Assembly (NCBI RefSeq): GCF_016858125.1
Contig: NZ_CP064781.1
Coordinates: 1,116,001-1,180,000 of the forward strand
Length of the DNA: 64,000 nucleotides
Direction of reading: 5' to 3'
Source of the DNA: Azospira restricta
GTDB lineage: Bacteria > Pseudomonadota > Gammaproteobacteria > Burkholderiales > Rhodocyclaceae
Positions 63,377-64,000 of the stretch are shown here, piece after piece. Numbering within the stretch: position 1 is the first letter of the stretch; every line of letters starts with the position of its first letter. Position numbers and translations under genes: made by a program. The notes below the pieces were generated by a model. The model saw only the letters and a list, made by a program, of their open reading frames with translations, did not search any database and was not told the origin of the DNA.

Positions 63377-64000
63377 GGCAGCGTGCGCTCCAGCGCGTAG
63401 AGCGACTCGACCGCCTCGCGCGCTCGCACGAGATGCGCCGTATCGCCGTCGACCAGCACTTCCGCGGCGCGCGGCCGGGTGTTGTAGTTCGAGCTCATCG
63501 CCATGCCGTAGGCGCCGGCCGACATGATCGCCAGCAGATCGCCCGGCGCCAGCGCGAGCGGGCGGCCGTGGCCGAGGAAGTCGCCGGACTCGCAGACCGG
63601 GCCGACGATTTCCCAGGACTTCGCCTCGCCGGCGCGCGGCGCCACCGGCACGATGTCGTGCCAGGCGTCGTACAGCGCCGGCCGGGCGAGGTCGTTCATC
63701 GCCGCGTCGACGATCGCGAAGTTCTTCACTTCGCCCGGTTTCAGGTACTCGACCTTGGTCAGCAGCAGGCCGGCGTTGCCGACCAGCCGGCGGCCGGGCT
63801 CGAGCACGATCTTCAGCTTGCGGCCGGCGAGCTTGGCCAGCAGCGGGCCGAGGTAGCTCTTCACGCTCGGCGCGGACTCTTCATCGCTGTAGCGGATGCC
63901 GAGGCCGCCGCCGAGGTCGATGTGGTGCAGATGGATGCCGTCGGCGGCGAGCTGGTCGACCAGCTGCAGGATCTTGTCCAGCGCTTCGGCGAAGGGGGCC
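63373..64000 (-). CDS. lysA: Diaminopimelate decarboxylase, C-terminal part (cut by window edge)
   Basis: 209 codons are present. They include HIDLGGGLGIRYSDEE (the PLP phosphate glycine loop), EPGRRLVGNAGLLLTKVEY and the dimer-interface motif GPVCESGDFLG with its catalytic cysteine. LysA removes CO2 from meso-diaminopimelate to give lysine. The N-terminal barrel with the PLP lysine lies outside the window. It overlaps the efflux adaptor by ATGA, an unusual coupling of lysine synthesis with a drug pump. Confidence 0.95.
   Translation of the reverse strand, partial: APFAEALDKILQLVDQLAADGIHLHHIDLGGGLGIRYSDEESAPSVKSYLGPLLAKLAGRKLKIVLEPGRRLVGNAGLLLTKVEYLKPGEVKNFAIVDAAMNDLARPALYDAWHDIVPVAPRAGEAKSWEIVGPVCESGDFLGHGRPLALAPGDLLAIMSAGAYGMAMSSNYNTRPRAAEVLVDGDTAHLVRAREAVESLYALERTLP

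Overview
The window is about 64 kb of a GC-rich chromosome from a Gram-negative bacterium, most likely a betaproteobacterium close to Rhodocyclaceae. I infer this from the metK / lpxL / dapF / DUF484 / xerC neighbourhood, the STAS gene next to hslV, the RegB-RegA pair, an S-adenosylhomocysteine (SAH) riboswitch in front of ahcY, and the dense, uniformly GC-rich coding with ATGA and GTGA stop/start overlaps. No rRNA, tRNA, CRISPR array, integrase-flanked island or recognisable insertion sequence was seen. No stretch of more than 300 bases lacks a gene.

Layout. 0-9 kb: ruvA (partial), ruvC, a hemerythrin-like protein, two EamA transporters, yebC, a HerA/YjgR-type ATPase, yjdM, and two LysR regulators, one of them next to a heme-binding (GlcG/HbpS) gene. 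8.5-14 kb: a leftward methyl-cycle operon led by an SAH riboswitch (ahcY, small membrane protein, metF, TfoX-N protein, a SAM methyltransferase, an RlmN-like radical-SAM methyltransferase). 14-17 kb: a zinc-ribbon membrane protein, an HD-GYP phosphodiesterase and metK, with metK and lpxL firing divergently from overlapping promoters.

17-35.4 kb is a lipopolysaccharide core island. It holds lpxL, waaG, waaP, four further kinase-like genes (one a double kinase, one fused to a glycosidase-like barrel), msbA, five glycosyltransferase-type genes and a WapO-type carbamoyltransferase, and ends at a second lpxL. Its gene set resembles the Pseudomonas core locus and predicts a heavily phosphorylated, carbamoylated core. 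It lies between two lpxL genes that in many relatives sit near each other beside metK and dapF.

35.4-42.6 kb: an AT-richer small membrane gene, GNAT, dapF, DUF484, xerC, a truncated Rieske protein, a 1-Cys peroxiredoxin, rlmI and a helical protein. 42.6-49.5 kb: a zinc-starvation operon (zur, two COG0523 GTPases, a small Cys/His exported protein, an outer-membrane porin-like protein, znuA-C-B) headed by a palindrome overlapping the -35 box. 49.5-54.1 kb: a STAS protein and hslV, then hslU, with an oppositely oriented HDOD block wedged between hslV and hslU. 54-64 kb: an AEC carrier, ybaK, an MFS carrier, hslR, regA-regB, an RND efflux pump with its lipoprotein adaptor, and partial lysA.

The least expected observation is a pair of short ORFs at 43140-43226 (+) and 52234-52392 (-). 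They share sequence at both ends, start inside the upstream stop codon (ATGA) and stop inside the downstream GTG start codon (GTGA). They look like one dispersed, translated intercistronic element that supplies the Shine-Dalgarno sequence of the next gene.
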